From: Hyphomicrobiales bacterium
GTDB lineage: Bacteria; Pseudomonadota; Alphaproteobacteria; Rhizobiales; Beijerinckiaceae
Length of the DNA: 63,608 nt
Reading direction: 5' to 3'
Assembly: GCA_027487245.1 (NCBI GenBank)
Contig: JAIYDY010000033.1
Location: 1 to 63,608, forward strand
Part shown: piece by piece, positions 17,335 through 27,397 of the stretch
Layout: each line of letters opens with the position of its first letter
Numbering within the stretch: the stretch's first letter is position 1
The notes under the pieces: model-generated
Databases searched by the model: none
The model's input: only the letters and a program-made list of their open reading frames with translations
Told to the model about the DNA's origin: nothing
Translations under genes and position numbers: made by a program

Positions 17335-20300
17335 ATGACAACATCTCCCGGTGCAGCCGGAAAACGCTTTCAGGCGTCTTCGGTTCTGTCGTTCGTCGTC
17401 GTGGTGAGCTGCGTGTTCATACTGTCGGGTGGCTGGCTGTTCTGGACATCTGCCCAGCGTGCGCTGGTTGATGCCAGCAAGGCGACCCAGAACCTCGTCA
17501 ATGTCATCGACAGGCACGCCACCCGCACCTTCGATGCGGTCGATGTCGTGATCAGGATGGCGAGCCATGCGCTGCCGGAAAGTGCCGGCCCGCTACCGTG
17601 GCGCAATGATGACGACGACCGATTGCGCGCGCTTCTGGGCGATATCGGCGTATCCATGCCATTCCTGCAATCCCTGACCGTGATCGACCCGGACGATGGT
17701 GCTGTTCGATTCCGTGCCCCGATCAGCAGGAACGTCCGCAGCGATCTGCCAACCGTGCCTCATCGCAGACCGGGAGAGGCCGAGGGCCTGACAGTCGGCA
17801 ATGCCGTTTTGAGCCAAGGGAATGGGGGCTGGTATCTGCCGGTCAGCCGGATGATGCGCCTCGACAGCGGCAAGCGCATCGAGGTCATCGTGATGGTTTC
17901 GCTCCGTCATCTGCTTGAGGGCTATGAAAGCCTCGATGTCGGCCCGAATGGATCGATCACGCTGGTCCGCTCGGATGGGACTATCCTGCTCCGGCGGCCC
18001 TACGATAGCGAGCGCATCAACAGCGACGTGTCACGCTCCGACCTGTTCAGCCAGCACCTGCCGCGCAACAGTCATGGTGATTATCGCAACGTTTCGGTGA
18101 TCGATGGCGTGGAGCGGCTCTTCAGCTACCGCAAGCTCGATGGCGCGCCGATCGTTGTGGTGGTGTCGCTCGCATCCCGCGACGTACTGGCGCGCTGGTT
18201 CGAAGGGGCAGCCGGTGATGCGGCACTCGGCATTGCCTGCCTGTGCATCCTCTGCGTCCTCGGCTTCAGCCTCGCCCGCACCATCCGCGAACGCGACGCG
18301 TCTGTGGCGCATCTTCATGCCACTCTCAACCACCTCGACCAGGGCCTGATGATCGTCGGTGCGGACCAGCGCGTGCAGTTCTACAACCCCAAGGTCACGG
18401 ACTTGCTGGACCTGCCAGCCGCGTTTCTCGACCAGAAGCCCGACAATGGCCAGATGCTGGCCTATCAGGACGGCCTCGGCGAGTTCGCGCACGTTTCCGC
18501 CTCCATGCGCGAGAGCATGACGCCAAACTGGACCGGCGTGGGTGCGAGCTATGTCCGCCAGCGCCCCGATGGCCGCTTTCTGGAAGTTCGCACCGTCGAT
18601 CTGCCCATTGGTGGCATCGTCCGTACTTTCGCCGATGTGACTGAGCGCGAGATCTCGCAAAAGCGCCTGAGCGACAGCGAGATGCTGTATCGCCAACTGG
18701 CGGACGCGTTGCCGCAGAAAGTCTGGATCGCCGATGCCGATGGCGATGCGCTCTACTACAATCGCCAGGTGTTCGCCTATCATGGCCCGATTGGTCCAAC
18801 GAAGTCCGACCGCCTTGCGTTAAATCATCCTGAAGACGCACAGAAGCTGGCCGCAGTGCGCGCGGAGTCTCATGCAAAGGGAACAGCGTTTCAGGTCGAG
18901 GCGCGCGTGCGCCGCTGGGATGGAGCCTGGCGCTGGCACCAGATCATGGTGATCCCGATCCAGCATGACGAGACCGGCAAGGTGCAGAAATGGCTCGGCA
19001 CGTCGCTGGACATCCACGACATCTATTCGGGTCTCCAGAAGATCAAGGTCACCAGTTCGCTGCTGACGCTGGCCCAGCAGGCTGCGGGCGCCGGCGTCTG
19101 GCACTGGAACGCGGATTCCGGCACGGCCGTGCATTCGCCCGAAAGCGCACGGCTGCATGGCTGGCCCTGCGCGGATGGGGAGTTCATCGAGGTGCTGAGC
19201 GAGGACTGGAGCACCTGCATTCACCCGGACGATGTCGAGGCTGTCTGGGCGGGAACACGCACGGCGATGGAAACCGGCGTGGAATACACCGTCGAGTTCC
19301 GGCTGGCACAGCCCGATGACAACGGCGAGCATCGGTGGCTTCTGGGTTGTGGGCGCGTCGTGCTCGACGATCAAGACAAGCCGACCGGCATCATCGGGCT
19401 CAACTTCGACATCACCGAGCGCAAGCGCCATGCCGAACAGATGAGCGAGGCCCGCGATGCGGCCGAGCGCGCCAGCCTTGCCAAGTCGCAGTTCCTGGCC
19501 ACCATGAGCCACGAGATCAGGACGCCGCTCAACGCCATCCTGGGTCTGGCGTCGCTGGCCCTGCAGGGCGGGGAGGGAAGCGCCGCCCTGCAAAGGCAGA
19601 TCGGGCTGATCGAGAAAGCCGGCACGGCGCTGCTGACCATCGTCAACGATGTTCTGGACCTGTCGCGCATCGAGGCCGGAAAGTTCGAGATCGAGGAACG
19701 GCGCGTCAATCTCGAGGCTCTGGTCGAGGATTGCATCGCGCTGACCCGCGGGCTGGCGACGCAGCAGGGCATCAACCTGGGCATGACCATCACCCCGGAT
19801 TTCCCCGAGTGGCTGATCGCGGACGACACGCGCATCCGGCAGATCGTGCTGAACCTGCTCAACAATGCCACCAAGTTCTCGCCGCAAGGCAGCGTCACGG
19901 TGGCCCTGGCGCGCGACGATGCCGGTGTCAGCCTGTCGGTGATCGACACCGGCATCGGCATCGCTCCTGACCAGATCCCGCATCTGTTCCAGGACTTCCG
20001 CCAGTCCGACGACATCATCAGCCGGCGCTATGGCGGCAGCGGGCTCGGGCTGTCGATCTCGCGCCGGCTGGCCGAGATGATGGGTGGCTCGATCAGCGTC
20101 GAAAGCCGGGTGGGGGAAGGCTCGACCTTCCGTCTCAGCCTGCCGCTGGTCGAGGCAGATGCCGACTGGTCCCCTGCCGGCGGGCAGCCTTTGGCGGAAG
20201 TGGCTCTGGTCCCCCGCCATGTGTTGCTGGTCGATGATGTCGCGATCAATCTCGAAATTGTCGGCCAGATGCTGACCACGGCAGGCCATTGTGTTGACAT

Positions 20301-21006
20301 GGCCGGAAGCGGGCCGGCGGCCATCGAAGCATTCGAGCGCGGCCGGCACGACATCATCCTGATGGATGTCCAGATGCCCGGCATGGACGGGATCGAAACG
20401 ACCCGCCGGATCAGGGCAGGGAGCCCGGCCGGAGCGCAGGTGCCGATCATCGCGTTGACCGCGAATGTCTTTGCCGACCAGATCGGCAAGTGCCAGGCTG
20501 CGGGCATGACCGACCATCTCGGCAAGCCATTCAAGCGCCCGGTGCTGCTCGACATGGTGGCGCGCCGGACAGCCGAGGTGCACGTGCCCGCCCGCCCCGC
20601 GATTGTCCATGCGCAGGATACCGGCGAGCACGGTAGCACGGTGCCTGACGAGATCCCGCTGTTCGATAATTCCGTCTTCGCCGACCTCCAGCGCCTGCTG
20701 GGTCCGGACAAGAGCCGCGACCTGCTGGCCCGTTTCCGCGATGACCTGACCACGCGCTTCGCTGATCCCGCCCCGGCCAGCCTCAAGGCGGACGCCCATG
20801 CGCTGATCTCGTCCGCCGGACTGCTCGGCTTCCGCCGGTTGTCGATGCTGGCGCGCGCATTGGAAGACGCGGTCGGCCTCGGGGGCGAGGACGCACTTGC
20901 GACTGCACAAGCGAGGCTTCTGACCTGCCGCGTGGCCACGCTCGACAAGGTTCGCACTGAGCTGGACCGCGCCGGGTCGCCGATGCCCCAGGCCGCGTCA
21001 GCCTGA
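17335..21006 (+). CDS. Hybrid sensor histidine kinase with PAS, receiver and Hpt domains
   Basis: A 1223-residue membrane kinase. Two membrane helices (about 18-42 and 293-316) enclose a Cache-like extracytoplasmic sensor. Three PAS-type regions follow (about 330-440, 450-570, 580-690). The dimerisation domain has phosphoacceptor H726 in MSHEIRTPLN, and the ATPase domain has NNATKFS, DTGIGIA and GSGLGLSI. The receiver carries D1011 (LMDVQMPGMDG) and a LGKPFKRP lysine. The C-terminal Hpt has H1155 (DAHALISSAG). All relay residues are present, so a full His-Asp-His relay can run within one chain. The ATG at 17335 is chosen; a GTG at 17260 would add 25 residues. It may act with the preceding receiver protein, and the location beside bcs suggests, but does not show, a role in cellulose or biofilm control. 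Confidence 0.9.
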   Translation: MTTSPGAAGKRFQASSVLSFVVVVSCVFILSGGWLFWTSAQRALVDASKATQNLVNVIDRHATRTFDAVDVVIRMASHALPESAGPLPWRNDDDDRLRALLGDIGVSMPFLQSLTVIDPDDGAVRFRAPISRNVRSDLPTVPHRRPGEAEGLTVGNAVLSQGNGGWYLPVSRMMRLDSGKRIEVIVMVSLRHLLEGYESLDVGPNGSITLVRSDGTILLRRPYDSERINSDVSRSDLFSQHLPRNSHGDYRNVSVIDGVERLFSYRKLDGAPIVVVVSLASRDVLARWFEGAAGDAALGIACLCILCVLGFSLARTIRERDASVAHLHATLNHLDQGLMIVGADQRVQFYNPKVTDLLDLPAAFLDQKPDNGQMLAYQDGLGEFAHVSASMRESMTPNWTGVGASYVRQRPDGRFLEVRTVDLPIGGIVRTFADVTEREISQKRLSDSEMLYRQLADALPQKVWIADADGDALYYNRQVFAYHGPIGPTKSDRLALNHPEDAQKLAAVRAESHAKGTAFQVEARVRRWDGAWRWHQIMVIPIQHDETGKVQKWLGTSLDIHDIYSGLQKIKVTSSLLTLAQQAAGAGVWHWNADSGTAVHSPESARLHGWPCADGEFIEVLSEDWSTCIHPDDVEAVWAGTRTAMETGVEYTVEFRLAQPDDNGEHRWLLGCGRVVLDDQDKPTGIIGLNFDITERKRHAEQMSEARDAAERASLAKSQFLATMSHEIRTPLNAILGLASLALQGGEGSAALQRQIGLIEKAGTALLTIVNDVLDLSRIEAGKFEIEERRVNLEALVEDCIALTRGLATQQGINLGMTITPDFPEWLIADDTRIRQIVLNLLNNATKFSPQGSVTVALARDDAGVSLSVIDTGIGIAPDQIPHLFQDFRQSDDIISRRYGGSGLGLSISRRLAEMMGGSISVESRVGEGSTFRLSLPLVEADADWSPAGGQPLAEVALVPRHVLLVDDVAINLEIVGQMLTTAGHCVDMAGSGPAAIEAFERGRHDIILMDVQMPGMDGIETTRRIRAGSPAGAQVPIIALTANVFADQIGKCQAAGMTDHLGKPFKRPVLLDMVARRTAEVHVPARPAIVHAQDTGEHGSTVPDEIPLFDNSVFADLQRLLGPDKSRDLLARFRDDLTTRFADPAPASLKADAHALISSAGLLGFRRLSMLARALEDAVGLGGEDALATAQARLLTCRVATLDKVRTELDRAGSPMPQAASA

Positions 21007-21061
21007 TTGTCGCGTTGCCGTCGGCGCAGGGCCATTGCTGCCCTGTCGCAGCGGACTGCGA

Positions 21062-21544
21062 TCAGTTGCGGTCGTCCGGCGCGGTCGGCAGCGGCATCAC
21101 CTCGATGCCTTCCTCGACCAGCATGCGGGCGTCCTCCAGGCTGGCGCTGCCGTAGATCGGCCGCTGTTCGATCTCGCCATGGTGCATGAGCACAGCCTCC
21201 TCGGCGAAGCGGCTGCCGACATTGTCGGCATGCGCCTCGACGTGACGGCGGAACTGGCGCAGCAAGGCGCGCATGGCGAGGTCGGCCGGCTCCAGCATGG
21301 TCATCGCCGTTCCTGCAGCGTCTGCCGGCGCAGCCGGGCTTGCAGGCGAAGCGACAGGGCCTGGGTGTCTCTCCTTGTCCGACCGTGCCACATGCGGTGC
21401 CATGATCGACTTCTCGACCTTGCCCGAGCCACAATGCGGGCAGGTGACAAGGCCAGCGCCGGCCTGATCGGCATAGGCCGCATTGTCGCGAAACCAGCTT
21501 TCGAAGCCGTGGCCTTGATCGCAGACAAGCGCGAACCTGATCAT
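21062..21544 (-). CDS. DUF1178 family protein
   Basis: A 160-residue protein beginning MIRFALVCDQGHGFESWF, the signature start of DUF1178. A zinc-binding-like pair, CPHCGSGKV, lies near residue 35 after a first cysteine (C8). An Ala/Pro-rich linker (about 58-75) is followed by a helical half ending with AEEGIEVMPLP-like residues (EEGIEVMPLP). The family is widespread in alphaproteobacteria and has no known function. The start at 21544 fits homologues; the upstream in-frame extension encodes nothing recognisable. It follows grxC by 22 bases on the same strand and is probably co-transcribed. Confidence 0.85.
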   Translation of the reverse strand: MIRFALVCDQGHGFESWFRDNAAYADQAGAGLVTCPHCGSGKVEKSIMAPHVARSDKERHPGPVASPASPAAPADAAGTAMTMLEPADLAMRALLRQFRRHVEAHADNVGSRFAEEAVLMHHGEIEQRPIYGSASLEDARMLVEEGIEVMPLPTAPDDRN

Positions 21545-21566
21545 CGCGAGGGGCCCGCCACGGTTC

Positions 21567-21821
21567 TCAACCGGCCAGCATGGGGTCGAGCGCACCGCTC
21601 TGGTCGAGCGCGTACAGATCATCGCAGCCACCGACATGGGCTTCGCCGATGAAGATCTGCGGCACTGTCGAGCGGCCCGAACGGCGCACCATCTCGTCCC
21701 GCAGGTCGGCTTTCCCGGTGATGTCGAGTTCGGTGAAGCTCGCGTTCTTGCGCACCAGCAGGTCCTTCGCAGCCGAGCAGTAAGGGCACCAGGATTTCGT
21801 GTAGATCGTCACGGCAGGCAT
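21567..21821 (-). CDS. grxC: Glutaredoxin 3
   Basis: An 84-residue dithiol glutaredoxin with CPYC at residues 12-15. The TVPQIFIG segment with its cis-proline and GGCDDL are the glutathione-binding elements. It reduces disulfides and mixed disulfides using glutathione in the cytoplasm. I chose the ATG at 21821, which places MPAVTIYTKSWCPYC at the N-terminus as in family members; the longer frame adds 14 residues. It sits between comF and the DUF1178 gene, a common order in this bacterial group. Confidence 0.93.
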   Translation of the reverse strand: MPAVTIYTKSWCPYCSAAKDLLVRKNASFTELDITGKADLRDEMVRRSGRSTVPQIFIGEAHVGGCDDLYALDQSGALDPMLAG

Positions 21822-21898
21822 GGGGGGGAACGCTCCTTGTTCCTCTCCATATGAGGCTGGCAACGGCTCGTCTCAAGATGCGAGGCCGCGTACGGGCC

Positions 21899-22804
21899 TC
21901 ATGATCCGGGGATGACACGGGTGAAGGTGAGCAGATCGACCGCGCTCGCCCCGCCGCGCAGCAGGGCGCGCGCGGAGGCATTGGCGGTCGAACCAGTGGT
22001 CAGGACATCGTCGATCAGCAGCACGCGGCGGCCCTCGATGCGGTAGCGGGCATTGGCCGCCACGCGCAGCGCGCCTTGCAGGTTCTCGGCCCGTTCGTTG
22101 CGACTGAGCCCGACCTGCGGGCGGGTTCGCCGCACGCGCGCCAACACCGTCAGGTCGACGGCGAGCCCCTGGCTTTCGGCCACCACCTCGGCCAGCGCTG
22201 CTGCCTGGTTGAAGCGTCGCCGCCAAAGCCTGAAGCGATGCAGCGGCACCGGCACGATCAGGTCTGCATCGGCCAGCAATTCGCGCCCGGACAGCGCCAT
22301 CATCCGGCCCATGGTCAGGGCCAGTTCGATCCTGTCGCCATATTTCAGCCGGTGCACCAGCGCCCTTGCGGTCTCGTCATAGCCGCAGACGGCGCGGGCG
22401 CGCTGGAACACGGGCGGATCGGCCATGGCCGCCGGCGAGATCAGGGTTCCGCCCAGATCCAGCGCGAAGGGCGTGCCCAGCCGCTCGCAATAGGGCCGCT
22501 CGATCAGGCTGAGCCCTGACCAGCAGCGCCCGCACAGGCCATGGGCCTGCCCGGTCGATGCCCCGCAGGCGGCGCAGACGGGCGGGTAGAGCAAACCCAC
22601 GATGGCCTGCGCAGAATTTGCCGGCCAGGCGCGCGCCGCGTCGAGCCAGCGGCTGAGGCGACCCGATGGCGGTGCCGTCGCTGCATCCCCGACGGCGGAA
22701 GGAACGGGATCGGCGTTGTCAGGTCGGGTATCGCCGCCTATGCCCTCGGACCGCAGCCCATGCGGCGTCCATGTCGCGTCCTCTTGCTGCCTGATCATGC
22801 GCAT
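21899..22804 (-). CDS. comF: ComF family protein (phosphoribosyltransferase-like)
   Basis: A 301-residue ComF homologue. A zinc-ribbon with CAAC and CGRC lies at about residues 77-93, and the C-terminal half is a type I phosphoribosyltransferase fold with the PRPP-loop VLLIDDVLTTGST near residue 265. ComF proteins assist DNA uptake in naturally competent species; in most alphaproteobacteria the role is not established. The first 55 residues are variable and could be partly non-coding; an ATG six bases downstream is also possible. It is divergent from the methyltransferase gene across about 100 bases and heads the comF-grxC-DUF1178 set. Confidence 0.9.
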   Translation of the reverse strand: MRMIRQQEDATWTPHGLRSEGIGGDTRPDNADPVPSAVGDAATAPPSGRLSRWLDAARAWPANSAQAIVGLLYPPVCAACGASTGQAHGLCGRCWSGLSLIERPYCERLGTPFALDLGGTLISPAAMADPPVFQRARAVCGYDETARALVHRLKYGDRIELALTMGRMMALSGRELLADADLIVPVPLHRFRLWRRRFNQAAALAEVVAESQGLAVDLTVLARVRRTRPQVGLSRNERAENLQGALRVAANARYRIEGRRVLLIDDVLTTGSTANASARALLRGGASAVDLLTFTRVIPGS

Positions 22805-22898
22805 GGCTCCGACGCTAGCATGCGGATGTCATCACGTCGCGGGGGGCAAGGCACCCTTTGACCGAGCGGGCGGGGCAGGCCATATGCTGCCGAGTGCG

Positions 22899-22904
22899 AA
22901 GGAG
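22899..22904 (+). promoter_or_regulatory. Ribosome-binding site deciding a TTG start for the methyltransferase
   Basis: The aaggag sequence stands 6 bases before a TTG at 22911. The upstream in-frame ATG at 22884 has no comparable site. This spacing favours initiation at TTG. Confidence 0.6.
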
Positions 22905-22910
22905 ACCCCC

Positions 22911-23798
22911 TTGAGTGAGCCGCTGGTCCTGTTCGACCGTGAGTTGATCCGCCGCCGGCTGCGGCGGGCGGAGCGCATCGGGTTCGCCGATTTCCTGATC
23001 CAGCGCGCGGCCGACGATCTGGCCGAGCGCCTTGCCGCGATCACGCGGCAGTTTCCGGTCGCGGTGGATCTCGGCACGGCGACGGATGCCGCGGCACGCC
23101 TGCTGGCGCAGCGGCCCGGCACCACGCTGGTGGTGCGGGCAGCGCCTTTCATGACCGCCGGCCGGCATGATCTGGTGGCCGACGAGGAGCGCTTGCCCTT
23201 CGCCGATGCGTCGCTGGAGCTGGTCACCTCGCTGCTGGCGCTCCAATCGGTCAATGACCTGCCCGGCGCACTGGTGCAGATAAGGCGGGCACTGAAGCCG
23301 GACGGGCTGTTCATCGGGTGTCTGTTCGGCGGGACAACACTGACCGAACTGCGCCAGTCGCTGGCCGAGGCCGAGAGCGAACGGGAGGGCGGGCTTTCTC
23401 CGCGCGTCTCGCCGTTTGCGGATGTGCGTGATGCCGGCTCGCTGCTGCAGAGGGCGGGCTTTGCCCTGCCGGTGACCGATGTCGAGCCGGTGACGGTGCG
23501 CTATTCACATCCGCTGGCGCTGTTGCAGGACCTGCGCGCCATGGGCCTCACCAATGCGCTGCTGGCCCGCCGCCGCCAGCCCCTGCGGCGGGGAACGCTG
23601 CTACGGGCGATGGCGATCTATGCCGGGCGTTTCAGCGATTCCGACGGCAAGGTCAGGGCCAGTTTCGAGATGATCTGGCTGTCCGGTTGGGCGCGCCACG
23701 AAAGCCAGCAGCGTCCGCTGAAGCCGGGCAGTGCCAAGGCAAGGCTTGCGGATGCGCTCCGCACCATCGAGGCCAATGCCGGCGAGAAGGCCGGCTAA
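22911..23798 (+). CDS. Class I SAM-dependent methyltransferase (BioC-like)
   Basis: A 295-residue protein when started at the TTG at 22911 (SEPLVLFDRELIRRRLRRAE). This matches the conserved start of a family found beside comF in alphaproteobacteria. The methyltransferase core includes VDLGTATDAAARLL (a variant of the first SAM loop), ADEERLPFADASLELVTSLLALQSVNDLPGAL and LKPDGLFIGCLFGG, typical of the Methyltransf_11 fold. The substrate is not predictable; related proteins in mitochondria and alphaproteobacteria hydroxylate or methylate respiratory complex I assembly targets (NDUFAF5 type), which is one option. A start at the ATG at 22884 would add 9 residues. Confidence 0.85.
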   Translation: MSEPLVLFDRELIRRRLRRAERIGFADFLIQRAADDLAERLAAITRQFPVAVDLGTATDAAARLLAQRPGTTLVVRAAPFMTAGRHDLVADEERLPFADASLELVTSLLALQSVNDLPGALVQIRRALKPDGLFIGCLFGGTTLTELRQSLAEAESEREGGLSPRVSPFADVRDAGSLLQRAGFALPVTDVEPVTVRYSHPLALLQDLRAMGLTNALLARRRQPLRRGTLLRAMAIYAGRFSDSDGKVRASFEMIWLSGWARHESQQRPLKPGSAKARLADALRTIEANAGEKAG

Positions 23799-23959
23799 GT
23801 CGCGTCGTCAGCGCCAGACACACATTGCTTTGCCGGTTCCGGGCCCTGGCGGCCCTCTGGCCCTTGCCGAAGGCCGGCAACGGCAGTTAGAAGGCAGCAG
23901 AGTCGGGGTTCGGAGCGGGCGGCGCTTTGCGACCGCGACAGCCCGGGGAGGCCTTGCCG

Positions 23960-26227
23960 ATGCCAACAACCTTTGGAGGACCGCGCGTGCTGCTGCGCCG
24001 CCTCCGCGAGGTGATGGCGCAACCCACCCTGCCGCAGGAAAAGCTCGACCGGATCGTCATCCTGATCGCCTCGAACATGGTGGCGGAGGTCTGCTCGATC
24101 TACGTGCAGCGCGACGACAAGGCGCTCGAATTGTTCGCCACCGAAGGTCTCAAGCGCGAGGCCGTGCACCTGACCACGATGAAGGCCGGCGAAGGGCTGG
24201 TCGGCCTGATCGCGCGCGAGGCGGAAGCGCTGGCGCTTTCCGATGCGCAGTCGCATCCCTCTTTCTCCTACAAGCCGGAGACGGGCGAAGAAATCTACCG
24301 CTCCTTCCTCGGCGTGCCGATCCTCAGGGCCGGAGCCACGCTGGGTGTGCTGGTGGTCCAGAACACCGCGACGCGCGCATATACCGACGAGGAAATGGAG
24401 GCGCTGCAAACCGTCTCGATGGTGCTGGCCGAACTCATTGCCCAGGGCGGCATGCAGTCGCTTGCGGCCAATGGCGAGAGTGCCGGCCCGCGCCGCCCGA
24501 TGCACGAGAAGGGTGTCTCGCTGGCCGATGGCGTGGGCCTCGGACATGTGGTGCTGCACGAGCCGCGCGTGGTGATCAAGAACCTGATCGCGGAAAGCCC
24601 TGAAGCCGAGGTCAAGCGGCTCGAAGAGGCGATCAGCGCCCTGCGCAAGACCATCGACGAGCTGATCGAGCGGGGCGATGTCTCCCATGGCGGCGAGCAC
24701 AAGGAGGTGCTCGAAACCTTCCGCATGTTCGCCCATGACCAGGGCTGGCTCAGGCGCATGCGCGAGGCGGTGCTGTCGGGCCTGACCGCCGAGGCAGCCG
24801 TCGAGCGGGTCCAGTCCGACACGCGGGCGCGCATGCTGCGCCAGACAGACCCTTACCTGCGTGAGCGGCTGCACGATCTCGAAGACCTCGCCAACCGGCT
24901 GCTGCACATCCTTGTCGGGGCAGACCTGACCATCGCGCGCGACCAGTTGCCGGAGAACGCCATCATCGTGGCGCGCAACATGGGCCCTGCCGCGCTGCTC
25001 GACTATGACCGGGCGCGGCTGCGCGGTCTGGTGCTGGAAGAGGGCGGCCCGAGCAGCCATGTGGCCATCGTGGCCCGTGCGCTGGGCATTCCTGCGGTCA
25101 GCGAGATCGAGAACATCACGGCGCTTGTCGAGCAGGGCGATGCGATCATCGTCGATGGCTCCACCGGCGAGGTGCAGATCAGGCCGCCGGCCGATGTCGA
25201 AAATGTCTACAAGGAAAAGGCGCGGCTGAGGGCGCGTCGCCAGGAGCAATACCGCAAGCTGCGCGATGTCGCGGCGGTCACGCGCGATGGCGAGGCGATC
25301 GACATCAAGCTCAATGCCGGCCTTCTGGTCGACCTGCCGCATCTGGAGGAAACCGGGGCTGCCGGCATCGGCCTGTTTCGCACCGAACTGCAATTCATGG
25401 TGGCGGCGCGGATGCCGACCACGGCCGAGCAGCAGCAACTCTATCTGGCTGCGCTGGAAGCGGTCGGCGACAAGCCCGTGACCTTCCGCACGCTCGATAT
25501 CGGCGGGGACAAGATCCTGCCCTACATGCGCCGCGTCGAGGAGGAGAACCCGGCGCTGGGCTGGCGTGCGATCCGCATTGGTCTTGACCGGCCAGGGCTG
25601 CTGCGCTCGCAGTTGCGGGCCCTGCTCCGCGCCGGCGAGAAGCGGCATCTCAAGATCATGTTCCCGATGGTTGCCACGGTCGACGAGTTCATCCGCGCGC
25701 GGGCCATCGTGCAGCGCGAACTGGCGCATCTGGACCGCCATGACCGGGCGCGGCCCGCCTCGCTGGCGCTCGGCGTGATGGTCGAGGTGCCCTCCTTGCT
25801 GTTCGAGATCGACGAGATCGCGCGCGAGGCCGATTTCCTCTCGGTCGGCTCCAACGATCTGATGCAGTTCCTGTTTGCGGCCGACCGCGAGAACCGTTTT
25901 GTCGCCGACCGCTTCGACCCTCTCTCGGCGGGGGCACTCAGGGCGCTGAAGTGCATCGCCGATGCGGGACGCAAGGCTCATTGCCCGGTTACCGTGTGCG
26001 GCGAGATGGGCGGCCGGCCGATCGAGGCGTTGGCCCTGATCGCCCTCGGCTTCCGCTCGTTCTCGATGACGCCTTCATCAGTCGGGCCGATCAAGGCGAT
26101 GACCCTGAAGCTGAATGCGGCCGCAGCGCGCGACCAGTTGGACAAGCTGTTGGCCGATGTCAGCGGCATTGCCTCGCTGAGGCCCGCGCTGAAGGCTTTT
26201 GCTGCCGAACACGACGTGCCGCTTTAG
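23960..26227 (+). CDS. ptsP: Phosphoenolpyruvate-protein phosphotransferase PtsP (nitrogen PTS enzyme I)
   Basis: A 755-residue enzyme I of the nitrogen-related phosphotransferase system. It takes phosphate from PEP and passes it to NPr. The N-terminal GAF domain (about 20-155) distinguishes PtsP from sugar enzyme I. The phosphorylated His is H367 in GGPSSHVAIVARALG. The PEP-binding barrel follows, with FRTELQFM, RTLDIGGDKILPY, GSNDLMQF and the C-terminal cysteine segment VTVCGEMGG. The ATG at 23960 directly precedes conserved sequence. It is the first gene of the ptsP-prfA-prmC-DUF4167 run typical of the order. Confidence 0.95.
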   Translation: MPTTFGGPRVLLRRLREVMAQPTLPQEKLDRIVILIASNMVAEVCSIYVQRDDKALELFATEGLKREAVHLTTMKAGEGLVGLIAREAEALALSDAQSHPSFSYKPETGEEIYRSFLGVPILRAGATLGVLVVQNTATRAYTDEEMEALQTVSMVLAELIAQGGMQSLAANGESAGPRRPMHEKGVSLADGVGLGHVVLHEPRVVIKNLIAESPEAEVKRLEEAISALRKTIDELIERGDVSHGGEHKEVLETFRMFAHDQGWLRRMREAVLSGLTAEAAVERVQSDTRARMLRQTDPYLRERLHDLEDLANRLLHILVGADLTIARDQLPENAIIVARNMGPAALLDYDRARLRGLVLEEGGPSSHVAIVARALGIPAVSEIENITALVEQGDAIIVDGSTGEVQIRPPADVENVYKEKARLRARRQEQYRKLRDVAAVTRDGEAIDIKLNAGLLVDLPHLEETGAAGIGLFRTELQFMVAARMPTTAEQQQLYLAALEAVGDKPVTFRTLDIGGDKILPYMRRVEEENPALGWRAIRIGLDRPGLLRSQLRALLRAGEKRHLKIMFPMVATVDEFIRARAIVQRELAHLDRHDRARPASLALGVMVEVPSLLFEIDEIAREADFLSVGSNDLMQFLFAADRENRFVADRFDPLSAGALRALKCIADAGRKAHCPVTVCGEMGGRPIEALALIALGFRSFSMTPSSVGPIKAMTLKLNAAAARDQLDKLLADVSGIASLRPALKAFAAEHDVPL

Positions 26228-26305
26228 ATGTGGCTCATGGCCGGCTGGAATGCCGGCACGCCATGCCCAATCCTTCGCTGCCCTGATCGTGCAAACCCGG
26301 AAATC

Positions 26306-27394
<1,089 letters not shown>

Positions 27395-27397
27395 ACC

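Noticed and set aside
18820..20910. Long minus-strand frame of about 700 codons opposite the hybrid kinase
   Set aside because: The plus-strand frame has every kinase and relay motif; the opposite frame has none and is composition-driven.
23795..25981. Long minus-strand frame opposite ptsP
   Set aside because: PtsP is unambiguous on the plus strand; the mirrored frame has no known family or ribosome site.
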